A stretch of DNA of 44,305 bases, from NCBI GenBank assembly GCA_002726915.1, contig PBSY01000069.1, positions 1 through 44,305 on the forward strand, given 5' to 3'. Under the pieces are notes generated by a model that saw only the letters and a program-made list of their open reading frames with translations, was not told the DNA's origin and did not search any database. This DNA is from Verrucomicrobiales bacterium (GTDB lineage Bacteria; Verrucomicrobiota; Verrucomicrobiia; Verrucomicrobiales; DEV007). Numbering within the stretch: the first letter of the stretch is position 1; the number at the start of each line of letters is the position of its first letter. The translations under genes were made by a program, and so were the position numbers. Shown piece by piece: positions 35,434-43,701 of the stretch.

Positions 35434-36653
35434 GATCGGATCGACACCCAGAGTTGCCTCTCGTTCAGCGGACGTTTGCAGCAGAATCCTTTCGAGCCGT
35501 ATGCGCAGGCATACTAGAAACTGCGCTGGCGACCTTTGCCGTTTTTATTGCGGTGACAGTTTTTGAATCGGGTCCTGTCGTTAAGTCTATTCTTCTGGCG
35601 TCTCCGGCGATCGGTTTATTAGGTAGTTTGGTTGCTGTGCCGATGGTGGCGCGAACTCGACTCAGTGCGAGTCAGGCTTCAGCACTGTTTAGCCTCACCA
35701 GTGCCGCAGGTTTCGCGGTGGCGGCGATCGGATATGCCGATGAACGACTTTTCCTGACCGGAATGACGCTGGGGATCGGGATTATCACAATGGGAATGCC
35801 CCTTCAAACCCACTACCTGAGGAGAAACTATCCAGGAAAGCGTCGAGGGCGTCTATTTTCAATTACCATCTTCATTCGTGCGGCGACGACCATGATCGCG
35901 AGTTGGGGCTTTGGAGATTACCTTGATCGAAACCTTGAGAACTATCAGGTTTTGCTGTGGGCTTTTGTCGTTGCCGCGCTGCTAACAGCTGTCTGTCAGT
36001 GGCTGATTCCCTCTGATCCGTTGCGATCGGAACCACAGAAAGGGCACGGGTTATTCGCTGCCTTGAGAATGGCTTGGGACGATCGAGTCTTCTTCTGGCT
36101 ACTGGTCTCATCCATGATTCTCGGAATAGGAGTCCTTTCGGCGATGGCCCTCCGTGTCGATTACCTAGTGAATCCTGAGCACGGGCTACAGTTTGATGTG
36201 AAGACTGTCAGTCTTATCACCGGAGTAATACCTTCGGTGGTCCGGTTAGGATCTACTTTCTTCTGGGGGTGGTTGTTCGATCGAATCAACTTTCTTAAGC
36301 TGCGTATTGCGGTGAACGTCGTGTTTCTGATCAGCATCCTTCTCTACTATATTTTCCCGGAAAAAAGCCTAATCATAATCGGTAGTGCCTTATTTGGACT
36401 TGGCCGTGGAGGTGGAGAGATTTTCTTTAATCTGTTTGTGACTAAGTTGGCCAAGCCTGAACGCGTGGCGGACTACATGTCGGTGCACACGTTCCTTGCT
36501 GGAGTGCGAACTTTGCTCACACCTTTTTTCGGGTTCTTTATCGTGCAATGGGCCAGCATTCCTGTATTGGCCTCCTTCAGTGCTACTCTGGTCATCGTGG
36601 CTCTGGTGATTGTCAAAAATCTAAGCATTGAAGGACGAAAGGAATCCGAATAA
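35430..36653 (+). CDS. MFS-type transporter
   Basis: 407 residues with a GTG start overlapping the preceding stop. About 11-12 transmembrane helices are visible, in two halves separated by a cytosolic loop near residues 190-205 ('PSDPLRSEPQKGHGLF'). The loop 'YLRRNYPGKRRGRLFSITIF' after helix 4 has the basic pattern of MFS carriers, and 'FWGWLFDRINFLKLR' resembles the repeat of that motif in the second half. The substrate cannot be predicted. Coupling to the upstream membrane-anchored protein suggests a shared role. Confidence 0.85.
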   Translation: MRSDRHPELPLVQRTFAAESFRAVCAGILETALATFAVFIAVTVFESGPVVKSILLASPAIGLLGSLVAVPMVARTRLSASQASALFSLTSAAGFAVAAIGYADERLFLTGMTLGIGIITMGMPLQTHYLRRNYPGKRRGRLFSITIFIRAATTMIASWGFGDYLDRNLENYQVLLWAFVVAALLTAVCQWLIPSDPLRSEPQKGHGLFAALRMAWDDRVFFWLLVSSMILGIGVLSAMALRVDYLVNPEHGLQFDVKTVSLITGVIPSVVRLGSTFFWGWLFDRINFLKLRIAVNVVFLISILLYYIFPEKSLIIIGSALFGLGRGGGEIFFNLFVTKLAKPERVADYMSVHTFLAGVRTLLTPFFGFFIVQWASIPVLASFSATLVIVALVIVKNLSIEGRKESE

Positions 36654-36720
36654 AGCGAAACCGCGTTACAAGCTTGAAAAACGCTGGATCTTTAACCCCA
36701 GTTCCCTATAGGTTTTATTT

Positions 36721-37227
36721 ATGCCGAATCTTAACAAAGTTCAATTGATGGGAAATATCACCCGGGATCCCGAGGTGCGTTATACTCCGAAAGGGACTGC
36801 CGTGACTGACATTGGCCTGGCAATTAACCGCAACTACTCGACCGACGACGGTGATCGACGGGAGGAAACGACCTTTGTCGATATCACCTTCTGGGGCCGC
36901 CAGGCGGAAGTTATCGGTGAATACATGAAGAAAGGCCGCCCTCTTTACGTTGAAGGTCGACTTCAGTTGGATCAGTGGGAGGACAAAAACTCGGGCCAGC
37001 AGCGTTCGCGCCTCAAGGTGATTGGTGACAATTTTCAATTCCTCGGCGGTCGTGATGAGGGCGGTCAGCGTGGCGGTGGCCAAGGCCAGCAAAGCTCCCA
37101 GCAGGTGGCTCCTCAACAGCAGTCTCAGCAGTCTCAGCAGTCTCAGCAGTCTCAGCAACAGGCACCTGCCCAGCAGAACTACGACCCCATCCCGCCATCT
37201 GACGACGATGATGACATTCCGTTTTAG
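36721..37227 (+). CDS. ssb: Single-stranded DNA-binding protein
   Basis: 168 residues. The OB fold (1 to about 108) opens 'NLNKVQLMGNITRDPEVRYT' and includes 'FVDITFWGRQAEVIGEYMKK' and 'VEGRLQLDQWEDK'. A Gly/Gln/Ser-rich linker (about 112-152) then leads to the conserved acidic tip 'DDDDDIPF', which binds partner proteins. Coats single-stranded DNA during replication and repair. The linker is built partly from a 9-base tandem repeat coding QQS. Its TAG overlaps the stop of the convergent nuclease-like gene. The 66-base gap upstream gives space for its own promoter. Confidence 0.96.
   Translation: MPNLNKVQLMGNITRDPEVRYTPKGTAVTDIGLAINRNYSTDDGDRREETTFVDITFWGRQAEVIGEYMKKGRPLYVEGRLQLDQWEDKNSGQQRSRLKVIGDNFQFLGGRDEGGQRGGGQGQQSSQQVAPQQQSQQSQQSQQSQQQAPAQQNYDPIPPSDDDDDIPF
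37117..37161 (+). repeat. 9-base tandem repeat in the ssb linker
   Basis: Four perfect copies of CAGCAGTCT (37117-37152) are followed by a degenerate copy CAGCAACAG. The unit is in frame and encodes Gln-Gln-Ser, so changes in copy number would alter the linker length by three residues without shifting the frame. Confidence 0.9.
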
Positions 37228-38117
37228 TCGCTTGGATTATCGCTCTTACCATGTAACTCCATTATCACCGGGTAGTGATCGGACAACGTGTCGAGGATAG
37301 AATCTCTTGGGAAGTTCATTGCTGCGGCTGTCCATTGCTTTCCAAGATGAGAAAGAATGAAGTCGATTCGTTCGAGTTTTTGGGCATGAACTTGTAGCGG
37401 TTCACTTGGTGCCAGTATCCTGGTAGGGAAAGTCCCCATGGGCATTTCGGCGCGATCTGTGAGCCCGGTGCCAAGCAAGTTGGCGAGGACGGATGTATCC
37501 GGGACCCCTGGTTCCTCAAAGATACGGAAGCCCCGCTTTTCGGTTTCTTTCTTTTTCCACTTTTCTAGTAGGGGCGCTTGCTTGAGAAGTTGAGCCAAAT
37601 CTGTTGGAGCGTGCGCGTTGAAGTCGCCAAGGACAATTACAGTCTCGTTAGCGTTGATAAGTGGCCGCACTCTGGAGGCAACTGTGTCGGCTTCAATTTG
37701 ACGTTTGAGGTAGTTGTGAGGGTCGAAGTGAACAACGAAGAAATGAATGCCTGATGTTTGTGCGTGGAGAGTGCCGCGGAGATTGCGAGGGTCATCAGGC
37801 TCAAATTGAACGACATTCTCGATCGGAGCTTTCGAAGTGAGCCCTTGAGGGTAGCCACCCTTTCGGTTGTAAATAACTGCATAGGGGTGACCCCAGGTTT
37901 TGGCGGCTGACTTCAATTTCTCAAGCGAAATGCCTCTCAATTCCTGCAAGGCCAAAACATCCGCGTTTTGTTCTGAGATCCACTTAGCGGTATCTGTCAG
38001 ATTCTGTTTATTGTTAAACCCTACCCAAATATTGTAGGTCATCACCCGAAGCTGACCAGCAGATACTGTTGCGCAGGCAAACGCAGCCAGAAAACAGATT
38101 ATTGCGATACGGACCAT
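37224..38117 (-). CDS. Secreted endonuclease/exonuclease/phosphatase family protein
   Basis: 297 residues from the ATG at 38117, with a signal peptide at about 1-20 ('MVRIAIICFLAAFACATVSA'). EEP-fold motifs are all present: 'LRVMTYNIWVG' (about 23-33), 'DVLALQELRG' with the metal-binding Glu, 'VIVLGDFNAHAPTD' and the terminal 'LSDHYPVIMEL' with catalytic Asp-His. Such enzymes cleave phosphodiester or phosphomonoester bonds (DNA, sphingomyelin or inositol phosphates); the substrate is unresolved. Export suggests nutrient scavenging. It converges on ssb with overlapping stop codons. Confidence 0.93.
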   Translation of the reverse strand: MVRIAIICFLAAFACATVSAGQLRVMTYNIWVGFNNKQNLTDTAKWISEQNADVLALQELRGISLEKLKSAAKTWGHPYAVIYNRKGGYPQGLTSKAPIENVVQFEPDDPRNLRGTLHAQTSGIHFFVVHFDPHNYLKRQIEADTVASRVRPLINANETVIVLGDFNAHAPTDLAQLLKQAPLLEKWKKKETEKRGFRIFEEPGVPDTSVLANLLGTGLTDRAEMPMGTFPTRILAPSEPLQVHAQKLERIDFILSHLGKQWTAAAMNFPRDSILDTLSDHYPVIMELHGKSDNPSD

Positions 38118-38192
38118 CAGCAAAAGGTAGACCTGCTTTGGAGTCGGTCAATCGGTCCGGAGACAGAGAAGAGATAGCATTTTTGCATCAGT

Positions 38193-38960
38193 CTACCGTT
38201 TTTCCACGACCTCAAGGGACTTCACCCAGTGCTCGAGGAAGAAACGTTTCTCTGCGGGAAGGAGGGTCTCTTCGGCCGCTCCAATCAACGGGCGAAGTGA
38301 TGTTGAGAGTTGGATTGTTACCAGAGCGAAGACGGCGGCCCAGACGACGATGTAGATAGGATTATTGACGCCGGAAACGCTGGCACCCCTGAAAACGAGA
38401 GACCCGCCGAAGCAGATGGCGATCATCCAGAAGGCGAGAGCGAGCAACCCCATGAAACTTGCTGATTCCGTTGACTGGGAAAAAATCCATGCGACTGGGA
38501 CGAGAGCGGTAAGGATCAGTCCGATCAAGGCTAAGCCGGCCAGTAGCATGGTGGCTGCCTTTCGCAGCGTCATGTCCATTCCGTTGAGACAACTGAATAC
38601 GTAGAGGCTTGGTAAAGTAATGACGGCGGCGAAGAGGCCACCTGCGGCAATCTTCAAAGGAACGGCCCAAAGTTGAGTGCCACCGGAAAAGAGCCCGAGG
38701 ATGAGGCCAAAGAGCGCGAGGGAACCGATCGCAATGATTCCGAGATTGATGACAACCTTTTTTGTCTCACCTTCCTGCATTTCAAAGAAGAGACGACCGG
38801 GCGTCTTGAGTAGAGCATCGACTACATTGGCGAAATTGATGGTTCTGCCGAGAGGTTCGAGTGCCATTTTGTCGATGGGCGCTTCTGCTTCATCGATGCT
38901 TGCCGGTGGCAAATCCGGAGGTGCAGTCGGCTTTTTAGGGATATCATTTCCTTCACTCAT
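38193..38960 (-). CDS. Multi-pass membrane protein, unknown family (partner of the next gene)
   Basis: 255 residues. The first 50 are hydrophilic and Pro-rich, followed by 'NVVDALLKTPGRLFFEMQEG', a cytosolic linker, then about six transmembrane helices (about 65-90, 95-120, 130-155, 160-185 and 190-220). The C-terminal 25 residues are charged. The layout of a helical cytosolic segment followed by a compact membrane bundle resembles Yip1-type proteins, but I cannot confirm that. It starts 23 bases after the stop of the neighbouring membrane protein gene, so the two are likely co-transcribed and perhaps form one complex. Confidence 0.65.
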   Translation of the reverse strand: MSEGNDIPKKPTAPPDLPPASIDEAEAPIDKMALEPLGRTINFANVVDALLKTPGRLFFEMQEGETKKVVINLGIIAIGSLALFGLILGLFSGGTQLWAVPLKIAAGGLFAAVITLPSLYVFSCLNGMDMTLRKAATMLLAGLALIGLILTALVPVAWIFSQSTESASFMGLLALAFWMIAICFGGSLVFRGASVSGVNNPIYIVVWAAVFALVTIQLSTSLRPLIGAAEETLLPAEKRFFLEHWVKSLEVVEKR

Positions 38961-38983
38961 CGGTTGCTTGGGTTATGGTTTAG

Positions 38984-39688
38984 TTAGAAAGAATTGGTGA
39001 GAGCCCACCAGACGGATTCGTAAAAGTTACCTCGGAACATGTCGGGACGGAGGAACTCAATTTTGAGTCCAGGCTGTCCGAAGATGGGACGTAGCAGATA
39101 ACTGATCTGGGCGCCCACGAAGAGGTTTCCGAAGACGAGGACGGTAAAGCAACAGCGAGCAGCGGCGACGGTTTCGGTGAAGTGGGTCAGTAACCGGAAC
39201 AGTCGCCCGGTCGATGTCAGACCTGCTAGTGCAATGATAGCGGTATGAATGAGAAGAAGGCGGCGGTGGGTCACTTCGGCGTCCCTGGAGTCGGGGGCAG
39301 GTAGGTCGAAAGCCATGCCAAAGGTGATCGGAGAAAGGGACAAGACGATCAGCGAGAAAACGGTGAATGCGGTGAGGATGGCAAAAGCCGTTTGTGCGAA
39401 GGAGAGTCGACTGCCGAGCAGTTGGGCCAGCATCCCGTTGATCATGCCGTTCACCGTCAAGGTGATCAGGATGATGAGTGGTAATTTAATCGCTGTGTAG
39501 AGCGCCATTTTCGGGCCCTGCCAGATGCCAATGGAGGCTCCATAGACGCCTACCCCGGCAAAGATTGTGAAAAGGCAGAGTGGAATGGCTTTCCGGTCGG
39601 GTCGGCGAACCCAAAGCAACGCGGTTTCGTCACCGCGAACGAGAAGTTCGTGCCACGATCGGGTGGTCTGTGAATACAGCGAAGCCAT
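38984..39688 (-). CDS. Multi-pass membrane protein, unknown family
   Basis: 234 residues. A short N-terminal region 'WHELLVRGDETALLWVRRPD' precedes about six hydrophobic segments (around 35-55, 60-85, 95-120, 145-165 and 175-200). The segment 'LPLIILITLTVNGMINGMLAQLLG' and the C-terminal 'FRGNFYESVWWALTNSF' look like conserved landmarks. No transporter motif is apparent. It is the first gene of a two-gene unit and is separated from serA by 127 bases. Confidence 0.65.
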   Translation of the reverse strand: MASLYSQTTRSWHELLVRGDETALLWVRRPDRKAIPLCLFTIFAGVGVYGASIGIWQGPKMALYTAIKLPLIILITLTVNGMINGMLAQLLGSRLSFAQTAFAILTAFTVFSLIVLSLSPITFGMAFDLPAPDSRDAEVTHRRLLLIHTAIIALAGLTSTGRLFRLLTHFTETVAAARCCFTVLVFGNLFVGAQISYLLRPIFGQPGLKIEFLRPDMFRGNFYESVWWALTNSF

Positions 39689-39815
39689 TTGAGTAGCCTA
39701 GTACTACGTCCAAAAAAATGGCTTCTTCCAAAAGAATGGCTTCTGAATTTGAAAGAGATGCGAAGACTATCTGAAAATCGCATAAAATCGCAGCGTAGAG
39801 TCCTACGGATCGGGA

Positions 39816-41444
39816 CTACAGTTCCACGGTGGAGGCACTCTGGATGCCTTCGATGCCGAGGATGCCGTCGAGTGCGTTCTGGTCGACCTTGGAATCGACG
39901 TTAAGGATACTTAGAGCTCTGCCGCCGACCTGATTCCGGCTCAGGGACATGTTAGCAATGTTGATACCATTGGCACCAAGCACTTGTCCGATCGCACCGA
40001 CGACGCCGGGGGCATCCGTGTTCTCAAAGATGAGTAGGGAACCTTCCGGGGTGACATCAATATTGTGTTCATTGACGCGAACGATTCGGGCTTGGGCTCC
40101 GAAGAATGTGCCAGATACAGCTACTTGTTCCTTTTCGTTGCCGACAGCCACGGTGATCAAGTCGGTGAACTCGCAGACTTCAGCGGGCCTTGACTCGACA
40201 ACTTGGATGCCCCGATCTTCAGCCATAGAAGGAGCATTGAGGTAGTTAGCGGAACCTTCAGTGGTGCCTGCCTCCAGATAACCTTTCAGAGAAGAACGGG
40301 TGATCAGTGTTGTATCAATTTCGCTGACTTTACCGTTATATTCGATACGGAAAAAATCAGGCTGTTGGGGTGCCAGTTGGTTGGCCAGCTTACCCATCGT
40401 CTCTGCAAGGCTGAGGTAAGGGCCGATTTCTTTGAGGGTATCCTCATCCAAATTTGGCATGTTGATCGCGTTGACCACTGAACCGTGAAGGAGGCGGTCG
40501 CGGATAGATTCGGCCACTTGGATCCCCACGTTTTCTTGGGCTTCTTCAGTTGAAGCACCGAGATGGGGAGTGAAAACCATCTCTTCACGGCTGAGGAGTT
40601 CATAGTCTGCCGAGGGTGGCTCATCTTCAAACACGTCGAGCGCAGCTCCAGCAACCTTACCTTCTTTGATCGCATCGAGTAGTGCTGCTTCATCGATGAG
40701 ACCACCTCGAGCACAATTAATAATGCGGACCCCAGGCTTCATCTTATTGATGCGCTCGGCGTTAATTAGGTGAGTTGTCTCTGGTGTCTTCGGCATGTGC
40801 AGGGTGATGAAATCAGCCTGTTCCACGGCTTCGTCGACGGTTTCGCAGAGTTCGACTCTCATATTCTTGGCCTTACTAGCGGAGAGGTATGGGTCGTAGG
40901 CGACGACACGCATACCAAAGCCCATGGCGCGTCGGGCAAACTCACCACCGATGCGGCCCATACCACAGATCGCGAGGGTCTTGTTATAAAGTTCAACTCC
41001 CTTGTAAGCTTTGCGGCCTTCTTTGAAACGGCCCTCCACAACGGATTGATGACCTTGCGGAATGTGACGGGCGAGGGACATCATTAGTGTGAATGCGTGC
41101 TCGGCGGTGGATATTGTATTTCCGGCCGGGGTATTCATGACCACTACGCCATGCTTGGTCGCTGTTGGGATGTCGATATTGTCGACACCAACGCCAGCGC
41201 GGCCAATCGCGCGCAGAGTTCCTGAGCCAGCTTCGATGACAGCGGCGGTAGCCTTGGCTCCTGAGCGGACGATGAGTCCCTCGTAATTAGGTATCAGTTC
41301 AACTAATACTTTTTCCTGCTCTGCTTTGTCGGCAATGGCGCCAATGTCCGGACGGATATCAACTTCGATTCCTTCAGCTTCGGTGAGCAATTCGATCCCA
41401 CGTTCAGCGATAGGATCAGCGACGAGAACTCTGCGTGTACTCAT
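39816..41444 (-). CDS. serA: D-3-phosphoglycerate dehydrogenase
   Basis: 542 residues, the long SerA type. First step of serine synthesis from 3-phosphoglycerate. The NAD motif is G161-M-G-R-I-G166, with R246 in 'NCARGGLIDEAAL', E274 in 'VFEDEPP' and H294 in 'TPHLGASTEEA' as the catalytic residues. The allosteric substrate-binding domain runs from about residue 320, and a C-terminal ACT domain (about 470-540, 'LLIFENTDAPGVVGAIGQVL') suggests feedback control by serine. It is apparently a single gene. It links to the glycolytic gap-pgk-tpiA run by pathway only. Confidence 0.97.
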   Translation of the reverse strand: MSTRRVLVADPIAERGIELLTEAEGIEVDIRPDIGAIADKAEQEKVLVELIPNYEGLIVRSGAKATAAVIEAGSGTLRAIGRAGVGVDNIDIPTATKHGVVVMNTPAGNTISTAEHAFTLMMSLARHIPQGHQSVVEGRFKEGRKAYKGVELYNKTLAICGMGRIGGEFARRAMGFGMRVVAYDPYLSASKAKNMRVELCETVDEAVEQADFITLHMPKTPETTHLINAERINKMKPGVRIINCARGGLIDEAALLDAIKEGKVAGAALDVFEDEPPSADYELLSREEMVFTPHLGASTEEAQENVGIQVAESIRDRLLHGSVVNAINMPNLDEDTLKEIGPYLSLAETMGKLANQLAPQQPDFFRIEYNGKVSEIDTTLITRSSLKGYLEAGTTEGSANYLNAPSMAEDRGIQVVESRPAEVCEFTDLITVAVGNEKEQVAVSGTFFGAQARIVRVNEHNIDVTPEGSLLIFENTDAPGVVGAIGQVLGANGINIANMSLSRNQVGGRALSILNVDSKVDQNALDGILGIEGIQSASTVEL

Positions 41445-41562
41445 GATTTCTGTGTTAAAAGAGGCGGGAACGTAGGGGTACAGGCCGCTGACGCAAGGGG
41501 GAACTGCCGCAGATTAGGCTTTTCGCTTGTCCGACGGGAAAGAGTCTGTTTTCTAAAGGGTG

Positions 41563-42558
41563 ATGCAGCGTATTCTTGCTTGGCTTACCAATCTATTTCC
41601 CCTTTGGGCGGTCGTCTTCAGTGGCTGCGCACTCGTTCAACCTGAGCTCTTCACCTGGTTCTCAGGGCCTTGGATTATCTGGGGTCTTGGCGTCATTATG
41701 CTCGGTATGGGGTTGACGCTGACATTCAATGATTTCAGAGAAGTATTCAAAATGCCACGGGCCGGTCTTATCGGTGTGATCTGTCAGTTTGTCATTATGC
41801 CACTGCTGGGTTGGAGTATCGCTAAATTGCTCAAACTGGACGAAATTGATCCGATGCTGGCGGTCGGCCTGATTTTAGTCTCCTGCTGCCCTGGGGGGAC
41901 TGCGTCGAACGTGGTGGTATTTCTAGCAAGGGCCAACGTGGCACTCTCGGTTCTCATGACAATTGTTTCAACCTTTGCTGCTATCCTCATGACCCCATTT
42001 CTGACGAAGGGCCTGGCCGGGGCGCTGGTTGAGGTTGATGCCGTGGCGATGTGCTGGAACATGGCCAAGATCGTTTTGCTTCCGATCACGATTGGCTTGC
42101 TCGCGAATCAGTATTTCCCGAAGCTCAGCCTTAAGATTCGACCTGTGTCGCCGCTGGTGTCAGTGATTGCTATCGTCCTGATCGTCGCCAGCATTATTGG
42201 TGCGCAGCGTGAGGTAATTTTCGAAGCTGGCTGGCGCCTTTTGCTGGCTCCTGCGCTGCTTCACATCGGAGGCTTCGGCCTTGGCTATTTCATCGCCCGG
42301 CTAGTTGGTCTCCGGGAGGAAAATTGTCGCACCATATCAATTGAGGTGGGCATGCAGAATTCCGGCCTCGGAGCAGCGTTGGCTAATAAGCACTTTCCCG
42401 TAACAGTTGCTCCAGTTCCGTGTGCAGTGAGTGCGCTGTATCACTGCATCCTCGGCAGTTTAGCCGCGGGTTTGTGGCGATTGAAGCCCCTGCATGACAA
42501 TAAAAAAGGTGGGCCGGATAGAACCGACCCGCCCTCGGGGGAAAGCGTTAGGCGGTAG
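41563..42558 (+). CDS. Bile acid:sodium symporter (BASS) family transporter
   Basis: 331 residues from the ATG at 41563; a GTG at 41560 is one codon upstream. About nine to ten transmembrane helices are visible. The family signatures are 'VSCCPGGTASNVVVFLARAN' (about 107-126, sodium-site region) and 'EVGMQNSGLGAAL' (about 264-276). 'IIWGLGVIMLGMGLTL' lies at the start of the bundle. Substrates of bacterial members include pantoate, pyruvate-like acids and bile acids; this one is undetermined. The last 20 or so residues (Lys/Gly/Pro-rich) are encoded by the opposing terminator hairpin and are probably not part of the fold. Confidence 0.9.
   Translation: MQRILAWLTNLFPLWAVVFSGCALVQPELFTWFSGPWIIWGLGVIMLGMGLTLTFNDFREVFKMPRAGLIGVICQFVIMPLLGWSIAKLLKLDEIDPMLAVGLILVSCCPGGTASNVVVFLARANVALSVLMTIVSTFAAILMTPFLTKGLAGALVEVDAVAMCWNMAKIVLLPITIGLLANQYFPKLSLKIRPVSPLVSVIAIVLIVASIIGAQREVIFEAGWRLLLAPALLHIGGFGLGYFIARLVGLREENCRTISIEVGMQNSGLGAALANKHFPVTVAPVPCAVSALYHCILGSLAAGLWRLKPLHDNKKGGPDRTDPPSGESVRR
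42502..42533 (-). terminator. Rho-independent terminator for pilT inside the symporter gene
   Basis: On the minus strand, GGCGGGTCGG (42533-42524) pairs with CCGGCCCACC (42517-42508) with one C-A mismatch and one G-T pair across a six-base loop. Six T residues follow (42507-42502). It lies about 30-60 bases past the pilT stop, within the final codons of the convergent symporter gene. Confidence 0.78.
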
Positions 42559-42562
42559 GGAA

Positions 42563-43666
42563 TTAATCCTCTGTGACGCTGCCACCGGAGTTACCGACGT
42601 CAGTGTATTCAGGGGGAAGTGCGGCCTTGAAACGGGATTTGTTGATGGCCTTCATGTAGGCCTCAAGAGCAGAGACTTGTCCGGCGAGCATCTTTTCCCA
42701 AATTGCGTCGTCCATGAACTGCATCCCATGTTCCTTGCCACCAGTGATGATGTCATAGAGTTTCTGGGTGGCACCTTCACGGATCACGGAGCTGACTGCC
42801 GGGGTGGAAACTAAGATTTCGTTTACCGCCACTCGACCGGGTTGGTCATCGCGTCTCAGTAGTAGCTGCGCCACGACCCCGCGCAACGAACCGGCCAGCA
42901 TTGTGCGGACCTGTGATTGCTGATCTGACGGAAACACATCGACAAGACGGTCGACAGTTTTGCGTGCGTTATTTGTGTGTAGAGTACCGAAGACGAGCAG
43001 GCCAGTTTCGGCAGCAGTCAGGGCGAGTGAGATAGTTTCAAGGTCTCGCATCTCACCCACGAGCACGATGTCAGCGTCCTCGCGGAGAGAAGCCCGGAGA
43101 CCGTCGGCAAAGGACGGGCAGTGAATTGGCACCTCTCGCTGGGAGATGGTAGACTTTTTATTGTTGTGAACGAACTCGATTGGTTCCTCTACAGTGATGA
43201 TATGGCGGGCGTAGGTTCGGTTAACGTAGTCAATCAATGCGGCAAGAGTGGTGGACTTGCCGGAGCCAGTCGGACCGGTGACAAGAACGAGTCCACTACG
43301 CAGGTCGCCAAAGCGTTCGATGGTTTCTGGAACATTGAGATCCTGAATCGTCTTAATCTCGGTAGGAATGAGACGGAAGACTGCACCAAGTCCATTGTTC
43401 TGCTTGAAGTAGTTACAGCGGAAACGGGACTTCGCGTCCATTTCGTAAGCGAAGTCGAGGTCGCCCCTTTCGAGGAAGCGCTCGTAGGCAGCATCATCGC
43501 AGATCTCCTTAAGCATGTGGTTGAGTGTGTCGTGCTCAAGAACGCCTTCAGAAATTGAGGTGATAGCACCGTGGGTTCGCATCTTGGGCGGCTGTCCCTC
43601 ACTGAGGTGAAGATCGGATGCGCCAGTACTGACGAGGTGTTTAAAGTATTGGTCAATGACGGCCAT
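42563..43666 (-). CDS. pilT: PilT-type type IV pilus retraction ATPase
   Basis: 367 residues. The N-terminal domain opens 'KHLVSTGASDLHLSEGQPPK'. Walker A is 'VTGPTGSGKSTT' (129-140), the Asp box 'HIITVEEPIEFVH' (155-167), the His/Walker B region 'LREDADIVLVGEMRDLETIS' and 'FGTLHTNNA' carries the His box. It is the hexameric motor that depolymerises type IV pili for twitching or gliding. A second PilT-like gene lies 35 bases upstream, so the two are likely one operon. The loop after the Asp box reads 'REVPIHCPS' instead of the usual REV-x-x-HT-like sequence, so it may be the PilU-like partner of the other copy. Confidence 0.93.
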   Translation of the reverse strand: MAVIDQYFKHLVSTGASDLHLSEGQPPKMRTHGAITSISEGVLEHDTLNHMLKEICDDAAYERFLERGDLDFAYEMDAKSRFRCNYFKQNNGLGAVFRLIPTEIKTIQDLNVPETIERFGDLRSGLVLVTGPTGSGKSTTLAALIDYVNRTYARHIITVEEPIEFVHNNKKSTISQREVPIHCPSFADGLRASLREDADIVLVGEMRDLETISLALTAAETGLLVFGTLHTNNARKTVDRLVDVFPSDQQSQVRTMLAGSLRGVVAQLLLRRDDQPGRVAVNEILVSTPAVSSVIREGATQKLYDIITGGKEHGMQFMDDAIWEKMLAGQVSALEAYMKAINKSRFKAALPPEYTDVGNSGGSVTED

Positions 43667-43701
43667 ATCTAAAAGATGGAAAAGTTTCAGTTAGGATCTA
43701 A

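Noticed and set aside
37117..37161. CRISPR-like tandem repeat
   Set aside because: Units are 9 bases, in frame and without spacers; it is a coding repeat in ssb.
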